NCBI RefSeq assembly: GCF_000321225.1 | Contig: NW_004450662.1 | Location: 2,021,835 to 2,085,834, forward strand | Length of the DNA stretch: 64,000 nt | Reading direction: 5' to 3' | Source of the DNA: Odobenus rosmarus divergens | Lineage: Eukaryota; Chordata; Mammalia; Carnivora; Odobenidae | Shown: positions 28,001-39,221 of the stretch, one piece after another | Layout of the letters: each line of letters opens with the position of its first letter | Position numbering within the stretch: position 1 is the stretch's first letter | Notes under the pieces: generated by a model | Told to the model about the DNA's origin: nothing | The model's input: the letters and a program-made list of their open reading frames with translations, nothing else | The model's database searches: none | Translations under genes and position numbers: made by a program

Positions 28001-29398
28001 ACACTTCCTTCTTCCTGCCTGTGTGGGAGCTCGGAGGGAGCCCTGTCATAGAGCAAGTCTCCCTCTTCTCATGAACTCACCTGGGATCAGATGATCCCAC
28101 TCGGGTGGGCTCCCTGCTGAGCAGGGCCAGGGGAAGTGCTGGTTGGAGGCTGGCGAGCCAGTGGAAGAGGATATTGCTGAATGCAGGGAACTTTCTTTGG
28201 GATCGGCGGGGGCAGGGTGGGGAGGTGGGTTCTGTTTTTATTTTCTTTTTCCCTGCATCCCCTGCCCTTTCAGGGTCCTCCTGCAGGGGCAAGGTGAGCC
28301 CAACCTCGGGCTGACTACAAAGGAGCTGAATGTGGCCTCAAGTCCATTACCTTCTCCATCTGCAGACACAGGGCGTGGGTACAGAGTGAGCCTCTGGCCA
28401 GGGCAAGAGCAGGGCAGGAGCAGGACAGCATGTCCTACACCTCCCATGGAGGAAGGGACAGCAGAGTGGAAAGGCTTTGAACAGGAGCCAGGAGAGGAGG
28501 GGAGAAGGTGCAGACTCTCAGCTCCACGAGCGCGGAGGGCTGGGACCCTGCTTCCAGGGCTCAAATATGGAGGCGGGAGGAAAGAATGGCTGCAGAGCAC
28601 ATCCTCTCTATCTGTGGGAGGGAGAGGTGGCCACAGGTGTCCAAGGTCTGTCTGGGGCCCACACTGAGATCCTCAGGTGAGAGGTGTTGAAGGGCTAAGC
28701 AGCTGGCCAAAGCTTCTGGCTGAGTCTGGAAGGCAGACTCTGGTGTTAACCTTTTTAAAGGGAGTTACCAGGGCACCAGCTCCTGAACCTCCCACCATCT
28801 CTGGGCCTCACATTCTAGGAGGGGAAGAGAGGTCCGGTGATAAAGGCACCCTTCCCACAGTAACAAATCACAACCTCACACATACCGTGTCAACTATGAC
28901 AGTTGTTAGGAACGTGAACTTGTGGTATATGCACAGAAGTATTCTTGTATGGAGGTAATGGCAAATGTTCACAGTTTTTCTCAGATTTGGAAGCACAAAG
29001 GGAGTTTTATGTACTTCTTAGGAGTTTGGTGTGTTTCCACAATTTCTGTTACTTCTATTTCAAATAGAATGTCGTTCAAAGTTGCCTGGATGAACACAGG
29101 AGAGAGACACGTTGCACAAAGTTTGGAATTCACGGCCGATTTTAATCCCTGGTTGCCAGATCGTGGTGCAGGAGCATCTTCCCAGCCAGAACACGGGGTC
29201 CTTTGCTTCCAAGCATAAGCTTGGTTCTCCCAACTCAGACCCTCCGGACTTCTACCCATGGATTGGTGCCTGTGTCTCACATGCTCCCAATGCAAGACTC
29301 ATGAATGTAGTCCCTTAGATCCCAGCCAGGCTTGCAGGATGCCCTAGTTTCAGTGGGAGTTAGTTTGTGAATATTGTCTCTGCCAGGCAGAGAGAGAT
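25018..29398. other. Intergenic; G+C-rich island-like stretch at 26.9-28.9 kb; 26.3-26.65 kb paralogous to 5.0-5.3 kb
   Basis: This is the longest repeat-poor part of the window. 26900-28900 is clearly richer in G and C, and open frames on both strands overlap there (for instance 28143-28667). That is expected of G+C-rich DNA and is not evidence for a gene. No convincing exon was assembled. Confidence 0.45.
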
Positions 29399-29755
29399 TC
29401 TTTTTTTATTTTATTTTATTTTATTTTATTTTTTTGCATTTTAAATAATTTTTATTGTTATGTTAATCACCATACATTACATCATTAGTTTTTGATGTAG
29501 TGTTCCATGATTCATTGTTTGTGCATAACACCCAGTGCTCCACGCAGAATGTGCCCTCTTTAATACCCATCACCAGGCTAACCCATCCCCCCACCCCCCT
29601 CCCCTCTAGAACCCTCAGTTTGTTTTTCAGAGTCCATCGCCTCTAATGGTTCGTCTCCCCCTCCGACTTACTCCCCTTCATTCTTCCCCTCCTGCTATCT
29701 TCTTCTTCTTCTTTTTTTTTTTTTTTAACATATATTGCATTATTTGTTTCAGAAG
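29399..29755 (-). mobile_element. Carnivore L1 3' end, antisense
   Basis: A (TTTTA)n head, then the same antisense L1 3' UTR as at 3901-4200, almost base for base, ending within the internal ATTATTTGTTTCAGAAG section. The duplication is unclear. Confidence 0.92.
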
Positions 29756-30082
29756 ACAGACTTTTTCTTACCTGTTCTGCCTTCCTCTCTCCCCACAGTC
29801 ATCTCCAATCCTGGGAACTCTTCTCCAGATTGTAAAGAGAAGGAAACGGCATGGTAGAGTGGAAAGATAATGGCCCACCCAATCAAACAGATATGCACTT
29901 TGTTCCCTGGGGAAAAATACTTCCTCTCTAAGTGCCCTTGGGCTTCAACTGGAAGATGAGGTCAATTCTTTCTAACCTATGTGATTGTTCAGAGAATTCA
30001 AATAAATCAAGTGCATACATGCCTAAAGAATGTTTGACACTAAGTAGGGTTTTCCTGACCATTATCCATATGTGAATTTCTT

Positions 30083-30286
30083 TTTTTTATATATGTATTT
30101 TATTTATGAGAGAGAGAGAGAGGGGGAGAACAAAACTATGTGTTGCAGGGGGAGGGTCAGAGGGAGAGGGACAAGCAGACTCCCCCAGCAATCGGGGAGC
30201 TCAACATGGGGCTCGATCCCAAGACCCCAAGACCACGACCCGAGCTGAAGGCAGATGCCTAACCAACTGAGCCACCCAGGCGCCCC
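30083..30286 (-). mobile_element. Can-SINE
   Basis: Antisense copy with duplicated flank CATATGTGAATTTCTT at 30067-30082 and 30289-30304. Confidence 0.95.
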
Positions 30287-30304
30287 TTCATATGTGAATT
30301 TCTT

Positions 30305-31626
30305 AAGTCCTAACAACTACATCTGATGTACCTCTGGCAGTCCTTGTTTCCACCTGTGAGGTCCCAGAGGCACAGAGAAGGGAGTAACTTGTTTAAGATC
30401 GCATAGTAGGCAGGTAGCACACTTAACCTTCCATCCCAGATGTGCAGGGGAAGATTATGTGGGGGGTCACACTTTGGGGTAGCCTGTGTCTGGCTCTGTC
30501 TGAGAATGAGTCCACTCAAGATAAATGGGCCCCACACTCACTCTTTCCCCCAAGATGGGAACCTGCCATTATCAATGCCTGTCTTCTTTGTGGTGACCAC
30601 CAACCACAAGGTAGGCAAGGAGTGTCATCCTGTGAACTGGGAATTATTGTGCCTCTCAGGTTAACCAGGCCAACAATGCATTCATGTTTTCATCAGATAG
30701 TTTTGATTATCTCATAGGTGCAAGGCCTCTTTCTAGGTGCTGAGGAGAAAGCAGTGAACACAACATAGAAATATCTTGCATTCATGGCACTTTCATCCTT
30801 GAGAGGGGAAAGAGACAAGAAACATAAATAAGGAAAAGCCTTCAAATGACAAACCAGGTTAAATATGTGGGAGAAAACAGGAAAGGGACATGGCGAGCAT
30901 GGTCAGGGAGTTTTGCACATATATACAAATATTTCCTGTTTACCCGTGAGTACATTGGCAAGTCTCACTAATCAAGTGACACTTAGTAGAGAACTGATGG
31001 GAAAACTCCTTTCCAGGCCTCCCTGCTCCTTTCCTTCCCTCATACCCCATTTCTAGTGACTAATCCAAATATGTGTTCCTCTCTCCCCATCACCCCCAGT
31101 GTAAGTCTCTCCCACTGTAACCATTTCTGGTCTTTGTCTCCCTTGGACAAATTAATGAATAAAGCTCAAGGGAAACAGATCATCTAAACCTCTTCACCCC
31201 CTCTTTCTTGAAGTGTCCCATCCATCTCTCAGAGGGGTGCTACGCTGGGCAGTCAGACCACATCTGGAGTATCAGGCTCTGGTCCTGATGACCTACTTTG
31301 GCAGGGGTGTAGTACTGCTGGAGGTCACACTGAGGCCAGTGTCCCAGATGGTTCTACTTGAAAGGGACTGAGCAATTCCCTCACAGATGCTCAGTGATCC
31401 CAGCTTTGTCATATGTGAAAGGCAGTCCTGTGGATGTGGGGTTAGACACGCTCTTTGTAGGCCAACATCCAGAACTACAAGTGAAGTGAAGAGGTACTAG
31501 CGAGAGAGATTCTCTGCCAGTGTTAATTAGTACCTTATGCTAAATCTAATAAAATGAAATGGGGTGTCTGGATGGGCTGAGTTCTAAGTATCTGGAGGAA
31601 TGCAAACGCAGACGGGATGTACCCTC
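30305..31626. other. 5' flank of the PATE2-like gene, nothing recognised
   Basis: Unique DNA. Frames at 30310-30717 on both strands overlap each other and show no leader or cysteine pattern. Confidence 0.4.
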
Positions 31627-31716
31627 TTCTGGGAACATTGTAGAGAGGATTCAGGTGGCTTGATCTGAAATTTATGATTCTGTGATCTAGTGGGATGACT
31701 GAGGGCACGTGATGGG

Positions 31717-31727
31717 AATAAATAAAG
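31717..31727 (+). promoter_or_regulatory. TATA-like element of the PATE2-like gene
   Basis: AATAAATAAAG lies 30-40 nt before the ATG at 31758, so the leader would be very short if it works as a TATA box. Just upstream, 31627-31690 resembles the same position before PATE2 (shared TCTGGGAACAyTG and GAAATTT-ATGATT), which supports a shared promoter origin. Confidence 0.4.
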
Positions 31728-31757
31728 CTGGAGCCTCCCACTGGGACCATCTCAGGA

Positions 31758-33006
31758 ATGAGCCTCAGACTGTTGCAGTTGCTTCTGCTGGGCATATTCA
31801 CATTGGTCTTCATGGATGAAGGTAAAGCCTGGTGAGGGAGGCAGTGATGGGTGGTGAGATGTTATGAGGGGAGGAAAGGGAGATGGTTTCTAACCTTGAC
31901 TTTTTGGGCTGCTATAAAAAGGCTCAAGGAGAATTTTTCTTCTTCTTTTCACAGAGGACGGTGGCTCAAAATCGAAATGTATGGTGCAGTTGGTTCACAG
32001 GTTTTGGATAATGCCACAATGAGAGGAGATATTCCTGATTTTTTCAAACACTGTCTCTCTATCCTCCCTGACTATATTCTACGCTCACTCACTGCTCTTG
32101 TGTCTTTTTTCTGCCCCCATTCTTGGGTGAAGGGGGAGGAGGCTTGAATCCTTGGGGTCATGGTTGTTACCATCTCAAGGGAGTAAGGACCCATGGCAAT
32201 GGCAGAAGTTGGGAAAGGTATCAACTTCCTTCTTATGAGGTCTACACCTCACCAGTGTAAGTGTTGACAGGTGGGGCAGGCTTCTGAAGCAGAATTACTT
32301 TCCCTAGCGCTCTGCTTTCAATCTTTCCTCGTTTCTTTAGGGATTCGATTTTGCCATGAATGTGATTTCTTTGATGGATTCAAATGCCGTAGTCATATGA
32401 AACGCTGCTGGAAGTTTAATTTATTCCTGCCATACAACAGGAGTTGTACCACAGAGCACTATTACTATGCGGATCGAGTTACAGGTAAGAGGGGATTAAA
32501 GAGAGACACAAGACATTACCAGTGGTGCCCACCTTCCTTGCAGTCAAGGTGTGGAGGGAATTTGAGACCACAGTAGAGACTGGGGAAAGTGGAATTCTCC
32601 ATACACCCACTTGGGGTGGAGTCTATGTGGGAGGCAGATGGCTTTTGCCTGATTCTGTCCAGAGAGACCTAGATGAGATGTAGGCACAGCTTTGGGGCTC
32701 TTTCCCATCCACAGAAAACCAATGAGGTTTTGGAAAGATGTTATTGCTGGGAAGACGGTTTGATTAAGCAAGGTGATCACATTTGCTTTTTTTCTCTCTT
32801 CAGGGAGATATCTGTTTCATTTTACAAAACTGTCTTGTAAAGCTTGTGAAGCGGGAATGTTCCAAGTATACCATGACTTACTGAGAGAAACACATTGCTG
32901 CACTAATAAACACATGTGTAATACTGGAAAGGATAATTTGGATAAGTCAATGCTGTATGGAGAAGATTTAGATTACCTTCAACATGATGAAATCCAACCA
33001 AAATAA
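31758..33006 (+). CDS. PATE2-like secreted Ly6/uPAR-domain protein with acidic C-terminal tail
   Basis: Exons are 31758-31821 (signal peptide, MSLRLLQLLLLGIFTLVF), probable microexon 31955-31978, 32341-32484 and 32804-33006. This gives 144 aa, or 136 aa if the microexon is skipped; both join in frame because all introns are phase 1. The microexon has a strong polypyrimidine acceptor but a weak GTATGG donor. It is 24 nt long, as in PATE2, after a first intron of similar length (133 versus 143 nt). Exon 3 begins near FCHECDFFDGFKC and exon 4 holds LSCKAC and HCC-TNKHMC-N, ten cysteines in the PATE order. A sequon (NRS) lies just before cysteine 5. Unlike PATE1 and PATE2, about 27 residues follow the CN motif, rich in D, E and K, ending in QHDEIQPK. 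I do not recognise a named orthologue. Exon layout and flanking similarity make it a tandem paralogue of PATE2. It is likely secreted; its role is unknown. Confidence 0.85.
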
Positions 33007-33378
33007 GTTAATGGTGAATGAAGTTAAACTATCTCTCCCAGTAATCTTTGCCCTTCCCCTACACAATGGCAACATCATCGCACATTATCTCAAAACACAG
33101 ACCCTACTCTTCACTCTGTCCCAGTAGATCTACCCATGGGAGCTCTGTATTTCCTGTGTCAGTGCTTTTGTTAAGAGGAAAATGGGAACACCCATCTCTG
33201 CTTTCTGCTTGGATTCCCTTGTCTTTACCACTTGATACCACTTGATGATCTGTAACTGTCCTTAAGTTCTGATGCTAAATCTAGGGTAAAATCTCTGTCA
33301 AAGAGAACAAAGTATTTTTCTAGTATAGCTTCTGAGTAAAAATCAAGAGAAAGTAGACTGGATAGAAAATCACAAGAG

Positions 33379-33583
33379 GGGCGCCTGGGTGGCTCAGTTG
33401 GTTAAGCGACTGCCTTCAGCTCAGGTCATGATCCCAGGGTTCTGGGATCGAGCCCCGCATCGGGCTCCCTGCTCAGTGGGAAACCTGCTTCTTCCTCTCC
33501 CACTCCCCCTGCTTGTGTTCCCTCTCTCGCTGTCTCCCTCTCTCTCTGTCAAATAAATAAATAAATAAATCTTAAAAAAAAAG
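33379..33583 (+). mobile_element. Can-SINE, young
   Basis: Sense copy near consensus with a perfect duplication AAATCACAAGAG at 33367-33378 and 33584-33595. It lies 370 nt after the stop of the PATE2-like gene and may supply AATAAA in its tail. Confidence 0.96.
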
Positions 33584-33595
33584 AAATCACAAGAG

Positions 33596-36387
33596 ATTTT
33601 AGAAGAAATATTTGAGAGATGGATAGAGGAAATATTTGGTGGAGGGCAAGAAGGGCTTGTATTAAGCAAGGGCTTGAGAAAGTAAATGTGAAGTGAGAAA
33701 ACTCGAACTTCCACAAAAGGAATAGTCAATGAACTAGACAAGAGAGTCTTTGTGCTTGCATCATTTTGGGGAAACTGTACCGACCACAGCTGCGCCTGAT
33801 ACACAGCCCTAAGCTACCATGTTTCTAATGATCTTATCTTGCTTTCATGGTCAAAGCCAAGAACATCAGAATAAGCACTTGGCCTCATTGTCGACCAATT
33901 ACTCTGTCTCCTGGCATGTGAGGAATACTCTACCGCCCAGTTCTGAAAAATATTTAAATGTTACCTTGCATTCAGTGAACTCATTGATAAAAAGCTGAGT
34001 GTTTACTGGCACAACCCTGCAACAGATTATGTCAAGGGGAGATGAGTTTCAGACTTCACTGTAGTGTTCTAACAAAAATAATAAGCTATGAAATGACAAA
34101 AATGAATCCCTAAATTATTGTTCACTCACTTTAGGTTAAACTTTTCTTTTACCATGTTTGCCTTCCTATGTGTTAGAATCTACAGAAACTATTATATTTC
34201 TTTTTTAACTGAATAATTATACATACAAATATAATATTATCCCAGGTTTAGTAATTTCCCTCCTGATCCAGGGTTATAATTGCTTATTGCTTTCTACCAC
34301 ATTGTATTTACATAGATATAATAAAACATTTTAAAATTCAAATTAATTTTGAAATATTTGCAATATATGTATGCTGGGATTTGCCCCAGATTGTGTCATG
34401 TTAGCAGGCATATTATACTTTAGCATCTTGAGGAGAGAATATGGTAGACACTTCCATTCAGGGTTGGTTAATTCATTTATATGGATAGAATGGAGAGGCT
34501 GGCTGTAGATTCCAACAATGAAGTGATTCACAGAGGCATTACTATGATGCGTGGTTAGTGCTTAGAATGGTCCCAAACCAGTCAAAATTGGAAACTTCAA
34601 ATTAGAGAAGAGAAACAATATAGAAGGTGAAGAAGGTGACCAGTAGCAGGAAGACTAGCAGATAGACACTGAGTGATACAGACAGAAGGAGACTCACTGG
34701 CACAATTTTATAGCTGGGTTTGAAGGGAAGCGTCATAAACCATTGTGGCAAAATCCCCAGAGCTTCCTCATACCCAGACTGGCCCTCCGGGTCTGATCTT
34801 TCTGAGCCCGTCCCATCTTGGATTTCCATGAGATTCTGACTCCCCTATTGCCCCATTTACAATACCCCATCACCTCCTAGTTTTCTTGCCTAAGTAGAGT
34901 ACATCTCTGTTCTTCACATTTTGGGGGGGAAAGGGATAGGAAGTAGAGGAAACAGTGAGGGAAGACAGACCCTGAACATGTACTCTAGTTCTAGATTCCA
35001 GTCCCAAACACTCGTCTGGCCAAAGATTCCTTACTTGGTGGCAGACTCAGACTGGAAAAATTGATCAAAGGAAGACAAACCAATTCTATGGAACTAGAAA
35101 TCTGGAGGATTATTAATAGTAGGAAAACAGGGTTTCTTTTGTAGAAATGTGTGTAAAATCATAGAAGCCCAATAGAAATGTGTTCATGATCGACCAGTTC
35201 TCAGAAAACCACACCTCAAAACTTTTGTTCTGCTCACAAATTTTGCACCAGTCATGGTTGGACTGAAATACTAGGAGGCTGGCTCCAGAACCTCATATAG
35301 AGATATGATATACTCTATATTGATATATTATATGATCTGGGGCTTACTATTTGATCTCATGTTTTTTATGGACAGAGCTCTGAAACAACTGCTGAATATT
35401 TCAAAATATGCCCTGTAAGTATTCAACACAGACGTATGGATCGCCTGATTTATTCTGAGGGTGCTGCTAACAGTGACAAAGAAAAACTGGAAACATAAAC
35501 ATTATTTGTACTCTTTCAGCACTTTGGGTGCATCTCTCTAGTTATAGTTCTATCACAGATTGATGAGGGCAGGAAAACCTGCCCACTGGCCGTCAGGAGG
35601 AGGAAATAGCCTCCAGAAGAACACAGTAAGCCACAACTGGGAAAAGGCTGTGAGGCTGGAGGTTGAAAGCACCTGCCTTAAACTTCTTGGGCTGATTTTA
35701 AATCTTTGCTTAGGACCATCAAGGTAGGACTGTGGTCTTCCAGTTGGGACAAGTTAGAGACAGCAGCGTGGTTTATGGACCTCCACAAATCCCCTTACCA
35801 GTAAGGCAGAATACCTAGGACAGCAAAAAGAAAGTTCCATACACCAAAGCAGGATCTGCTAGGGTGGCCTCAAAGATCTCAGAAATATAGAAAATATGCC
35901 ACTAAAATCCCTCCCACAAACATAGAGTTCCATTCCGAGGAAGAAAGGAACTGTCAGTAGAAATGAAATTGAGCAGGGAAGCAACAAGAAAGTTTTAAGA
36001 GAAAGTTTGAATCCTGGTGGGAAAGGGGATGGCAGGTAGCAAATCTTGGAAATCACTGTAGAGGTTGCTCTAGAGAGGTGAAGAATTTTAACTACTTTCC
36101 TTTCAATGCCTTCAAGAGATGAAGTTAGGAAGGCTCCCCCCATCCACCGCCAGCCCCAACATGCAGATCTTCCCGGAAAAACACATTTAATTTAAGCATG
36201 TATGACACAAAAAAACTGCAAGTAAACCCCATATAATAATGTTATGAGACAAGTGCACTGAACACCATACTTACAGAAAACAAAAGGATGTCAGGAAAAT
36301 ATGGCTTCAAAATGGATAGAAACTCAGTATTTCAAAATGCAACTACAAGAAATGAGGGAAATGATAGAAACTATGAAAAAGCAGCAT
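33596..36387. other. Intergenic; 34525-34850 paralogous to the PATE2 3' flank
   Basis: Unique DNA. The paralogous block is the counterpart of 9310-9640. The minus-strand frame 34602-34829 within it has no support. Confidence 0.45.
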
Positions 36388-36403
36388 AGAAAAACTTTTT
36401 AAA

Positions 36404-36606
36404 GATTTATTTATTTGAGAGAGAGAGAGAGAGAGAGAGAGCGTGCATGCGCATGCGTGCACGTGCGCCCCCCCCCCACGCATGCACACACGTGAGTTGG
36501 GGGAGGGGAAGAGGGAGAGAATCTCCAGCAGACACCCCGCTGAGATCATGACCTGAGCTGAAACCAATAGTCCAACACTTAACTGACTGAGCCACCTAGG
36601 TGCCCC
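36404..36606 (-). mobile_element. Can-SINE with internal GA and alternating GC/CA tract
   Basis: Antisense copy with flanks AGAAAAACTTTTTAAA (36388-36403) and AGAAAAAAAAACTTTTTAAA (from 36607). The usual GA-rich part is expanded and followed by alternating purine-pyrimidine text (GCGTGCATGCGCATGCGTGC). Confidence 0.93.
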
Positions 36607-38393
36607 AGAAAAAAAAACTTTTTAAATGTTCATCTTCCTTCTCTAAGAATTCAGTCTAAAAGCCATTTGGGCTGAGCAAGGTAGATCTCCATGAAGGAGG
36701 TTACTGGGTATAGGCGCAACATAGACTATTGGAAGCCCACATGGGTGAGGACAACGTCCACGCACTCTGGTGCAGATTGTCAGAGTCTGCTATGGTGAGG
36801 AGAGTGTCCCTGCTGAGTGCTGTGGTGGTAGATGTGGGCGAACCTGGGCAGCTGGTAACTGAGTGGATTGAGCAGGTGCCACTTGGTCCAGTTGGTCATT
36901 GGAGTCCAAGCTGCGTGAGGAGGGCAACTTGTGTGGTGGACAGCAGTGGCAGGCTGGTAAGGAACATTGATATGTAAGTGGGGTGCATGGTGACCCAAAA
37001 AAGGATTTGGCACCTGAAAGTTGCGGGGAGGGTATCTGCACATGGGGACAACACTGGTAGTAGCCTGCGGGGGGGATGATGGAGCCCAAGGGGGTCAGGT
37101 GGTGGCAATGGGAGCTCGGTCTTGTACAGAGGGGAACAACAAAACAAGAAATGTATTGAAGATAATGGGAGCCCAGTTTCTCAGCACTATAGAAGGGATT
37201 TATAAATATGGCAAGAGAAAAAAAACTAGAATAAATTCTAGATGGAAGTGTGCATGTGTGTGTGTGTGTGCATGCACACGCACACTTGCACGTGTACATA
37301 CACACATGTATTCTTCAACTTTGGCCACGGCGAAGCCCTAAGGGCAGTGACACTCCAGGAGCCATGTGCATACCTAGTACTCCAATTTTGGTTTCTAAAT
37401 AACTTTCCCACTGAAAAGAAGCAGGGCTTCCTAGAGGGAGAGTACCAAATGAGCCTGGAACATTTGGCTGGGGCAGATAGAAGGAAATGTTCCAAGAACG
37501 ATGACGAATATTGAAAGGACACAGGAACAAGCTTGAAGTGACTCTTGCTGACCAAATCTAAACATTAAAATATGTGCGACAGTAATGAATTATAATCAGT
37601 TCAACAAAAATAGGAAAATGAGCTTATATTTATATAATCAAATAAATAGGCCTCACCCTACCAGTTTCTTAGAAATCAGTCTCCATGTGCGTGAGCATGC
37701 CCACTCCCATTTTTCCCGGGGTGCCAGAACCACACAGAGTCGAAAGCCTGAGTGTTCGTGAAGTGGGGGTGGGGGGAGGCATCTGCTCATGGGCACAGCC
37801 CTGTACAGAGGTTACTGTTGAGAAGTCCAGTGGCTAGACTCACATGCCTTGCTCAGATCTCACTGATTTCAGCTTCTTCCATGCCATGCTAGACACGTGG
37901 GAATATTTGTGTGGCTGCCTCTGGTCTCATCTCCTTGGAAGTGTCCTGTAGCTCTTCCGAATCTAGGGGTTGATGCCTTCCTGTGAGGTTGCCAGGCAAG
38001 CAGCGTGCAAGTTACTATCTCTAGACCCCCTAGATGCCCGCTTCTCTTCTCCCACGCCCAACCTCAAAGAGAGTCTCATTTCTAGAAGGCAGAAAAACTT
38101 TCTCTTTTCAGAATTCCTGATGCAAATTCTTTTCCAAGCTCTACCCTTCTCCTCACTCTGGGAATAGCACTCGTGAACAAAATTCAGGAAGACCCAAGCT
38201 ATCGCTTTTCACTTTGCTACTCCCCTCCCTACGAGGCCAGGCTTGTGTGCTTTAGTGGAAGTGTGACGAAAAGGATAATATCGAGAGAGAGAAACATTTA
38301 AAAAGAAGAAAGAAAGAAAAGAAAAGAACATATCCTACCACAGAAAGAAGGGGGAAAGCCAGGAAAAGAATTGACCTATTCTCATCTCCCTTG
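36607..38393. other. Intergenic with TG/CA tract at 37250-37313
   Basis: Long frames at 36790-37305 (minus) and 37021-37341 (plus) overlap on opposite strands and run through the dinucleotide tract. They look like chance. Confidence 0.4.
37250..37313. repeat. (TG)n followed by (CA)n, self-complementary
   Basis: TGTGTGTGTGCATGCACACG type text: alternating purine-pyrimidine with inverted symmetry around a GCATGC core. Confidence 0.85.
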
Positions 38394-38737
38394 TTTTTTT
38401 TTTTTTTATTTTATTATGTTATGTTAGTCCCCATACATTACATCATTAGTTTTTGATGTAGTGTTCCATGATTCATTGTTTGTGCATAATATCCAGTGCT
38501 CCACGCAGAACGTGCCCTCTTTAATACCCATCACCAGGCTAACACATCCCCCCTCCCCCTTCCCTCTAGAACCCTCAGTTTGTTTCTCAGAGTCCATAGT
38601 CTCTCATGATTCATCTCTCCGTCCGATTTCCCCCCCTTCATTTTTCCCTTCCTCCTCCTAATGTCCTCCATGCTATTCCTTATGTTCCACAAATAAGTGA
38701 AACCATATGATAATTGACTTTCTCTGCTTGACTTATT
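38394..38737 (-). mobile_element. Carnivore L1 3' end, antisense
   Basis: Poly(T) then antisense 3' UTR, ending at the ORF2 3' end text (CTCTGCTTGACTTATTT), where a SINE follows directly. Confidence 0.93.
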
Positions 38738-38940
38738 TTTGTTTTTGTTTTTGTTTTTTGAGAGAGAGAGAGGGACCGTGTGATGGGGGGTGGGGAGAGG
38801 GAGAGGGAGAGAGAATCTTAAGCAGGCTCCACGCCCAACCCAGAGCCCGAGGCAGGGCTTGATCTCAAGACACTGAGATCATGACCAGAGCTAAAATCAA
38901 GAGTCAGATTCTTAACTGACTGAGCCACCCAGGCGTCTCT
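38738..38940 (-). mobile_element. Can-SINE abutting L1
   Basis: Antisense copy starting with (GTTTTT)n and GA tract and ending GCCACCCAGGCGTCTCT. It sits at the truncated 5' end of the L1 at 38394-38737. Confidence 0.92.
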
Positions 38941-39221
38941 AGTCTTCTTATTCCGAAGCAACTTTGGTACACAGTGACAGGTTCGTAAGAACCTGCAGGA
39001 GACATTGGTTTTACTCTCAAAGTGTTTTCCCCCCACTCCATCACTACCACTACCAGGGACTAAGATGGAAAATCTAGAAAAGGAAAGGACTTTTTCTCAC
39101 ATAAGCAGAAGGCAGGATCACGTGTTTGCAATCCGAAACGTGGCTTTCTAGGAAATCATTGGGACGAGGCTGAGGCAATAATGTCATCCAGAGATTGGAG
39201 CCCCCAAAGGACAAGCAACAT

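Noticed and set aside
28143..28667. 174-aa frame in the G+C-rich stretch
   Set aside because: Frames of similar length overlap it on both strands; no motif, no start context, no splice pattern.
34602..34829. Minus-strand frame with a hydrophobic end resembling a membrane segment
   Set aside because: It lies in the non-coding block paralogous to 9310-9640, and the paralogue does not keep the frame.
36790..37305. 171-aa minus-strand frame with many cysteines
   Set aside because: Many of the cysteines near its start come from the TG/CA repeat, it overlaps a plus-strand frame, and spacing does not fit Ly6/uPAR.
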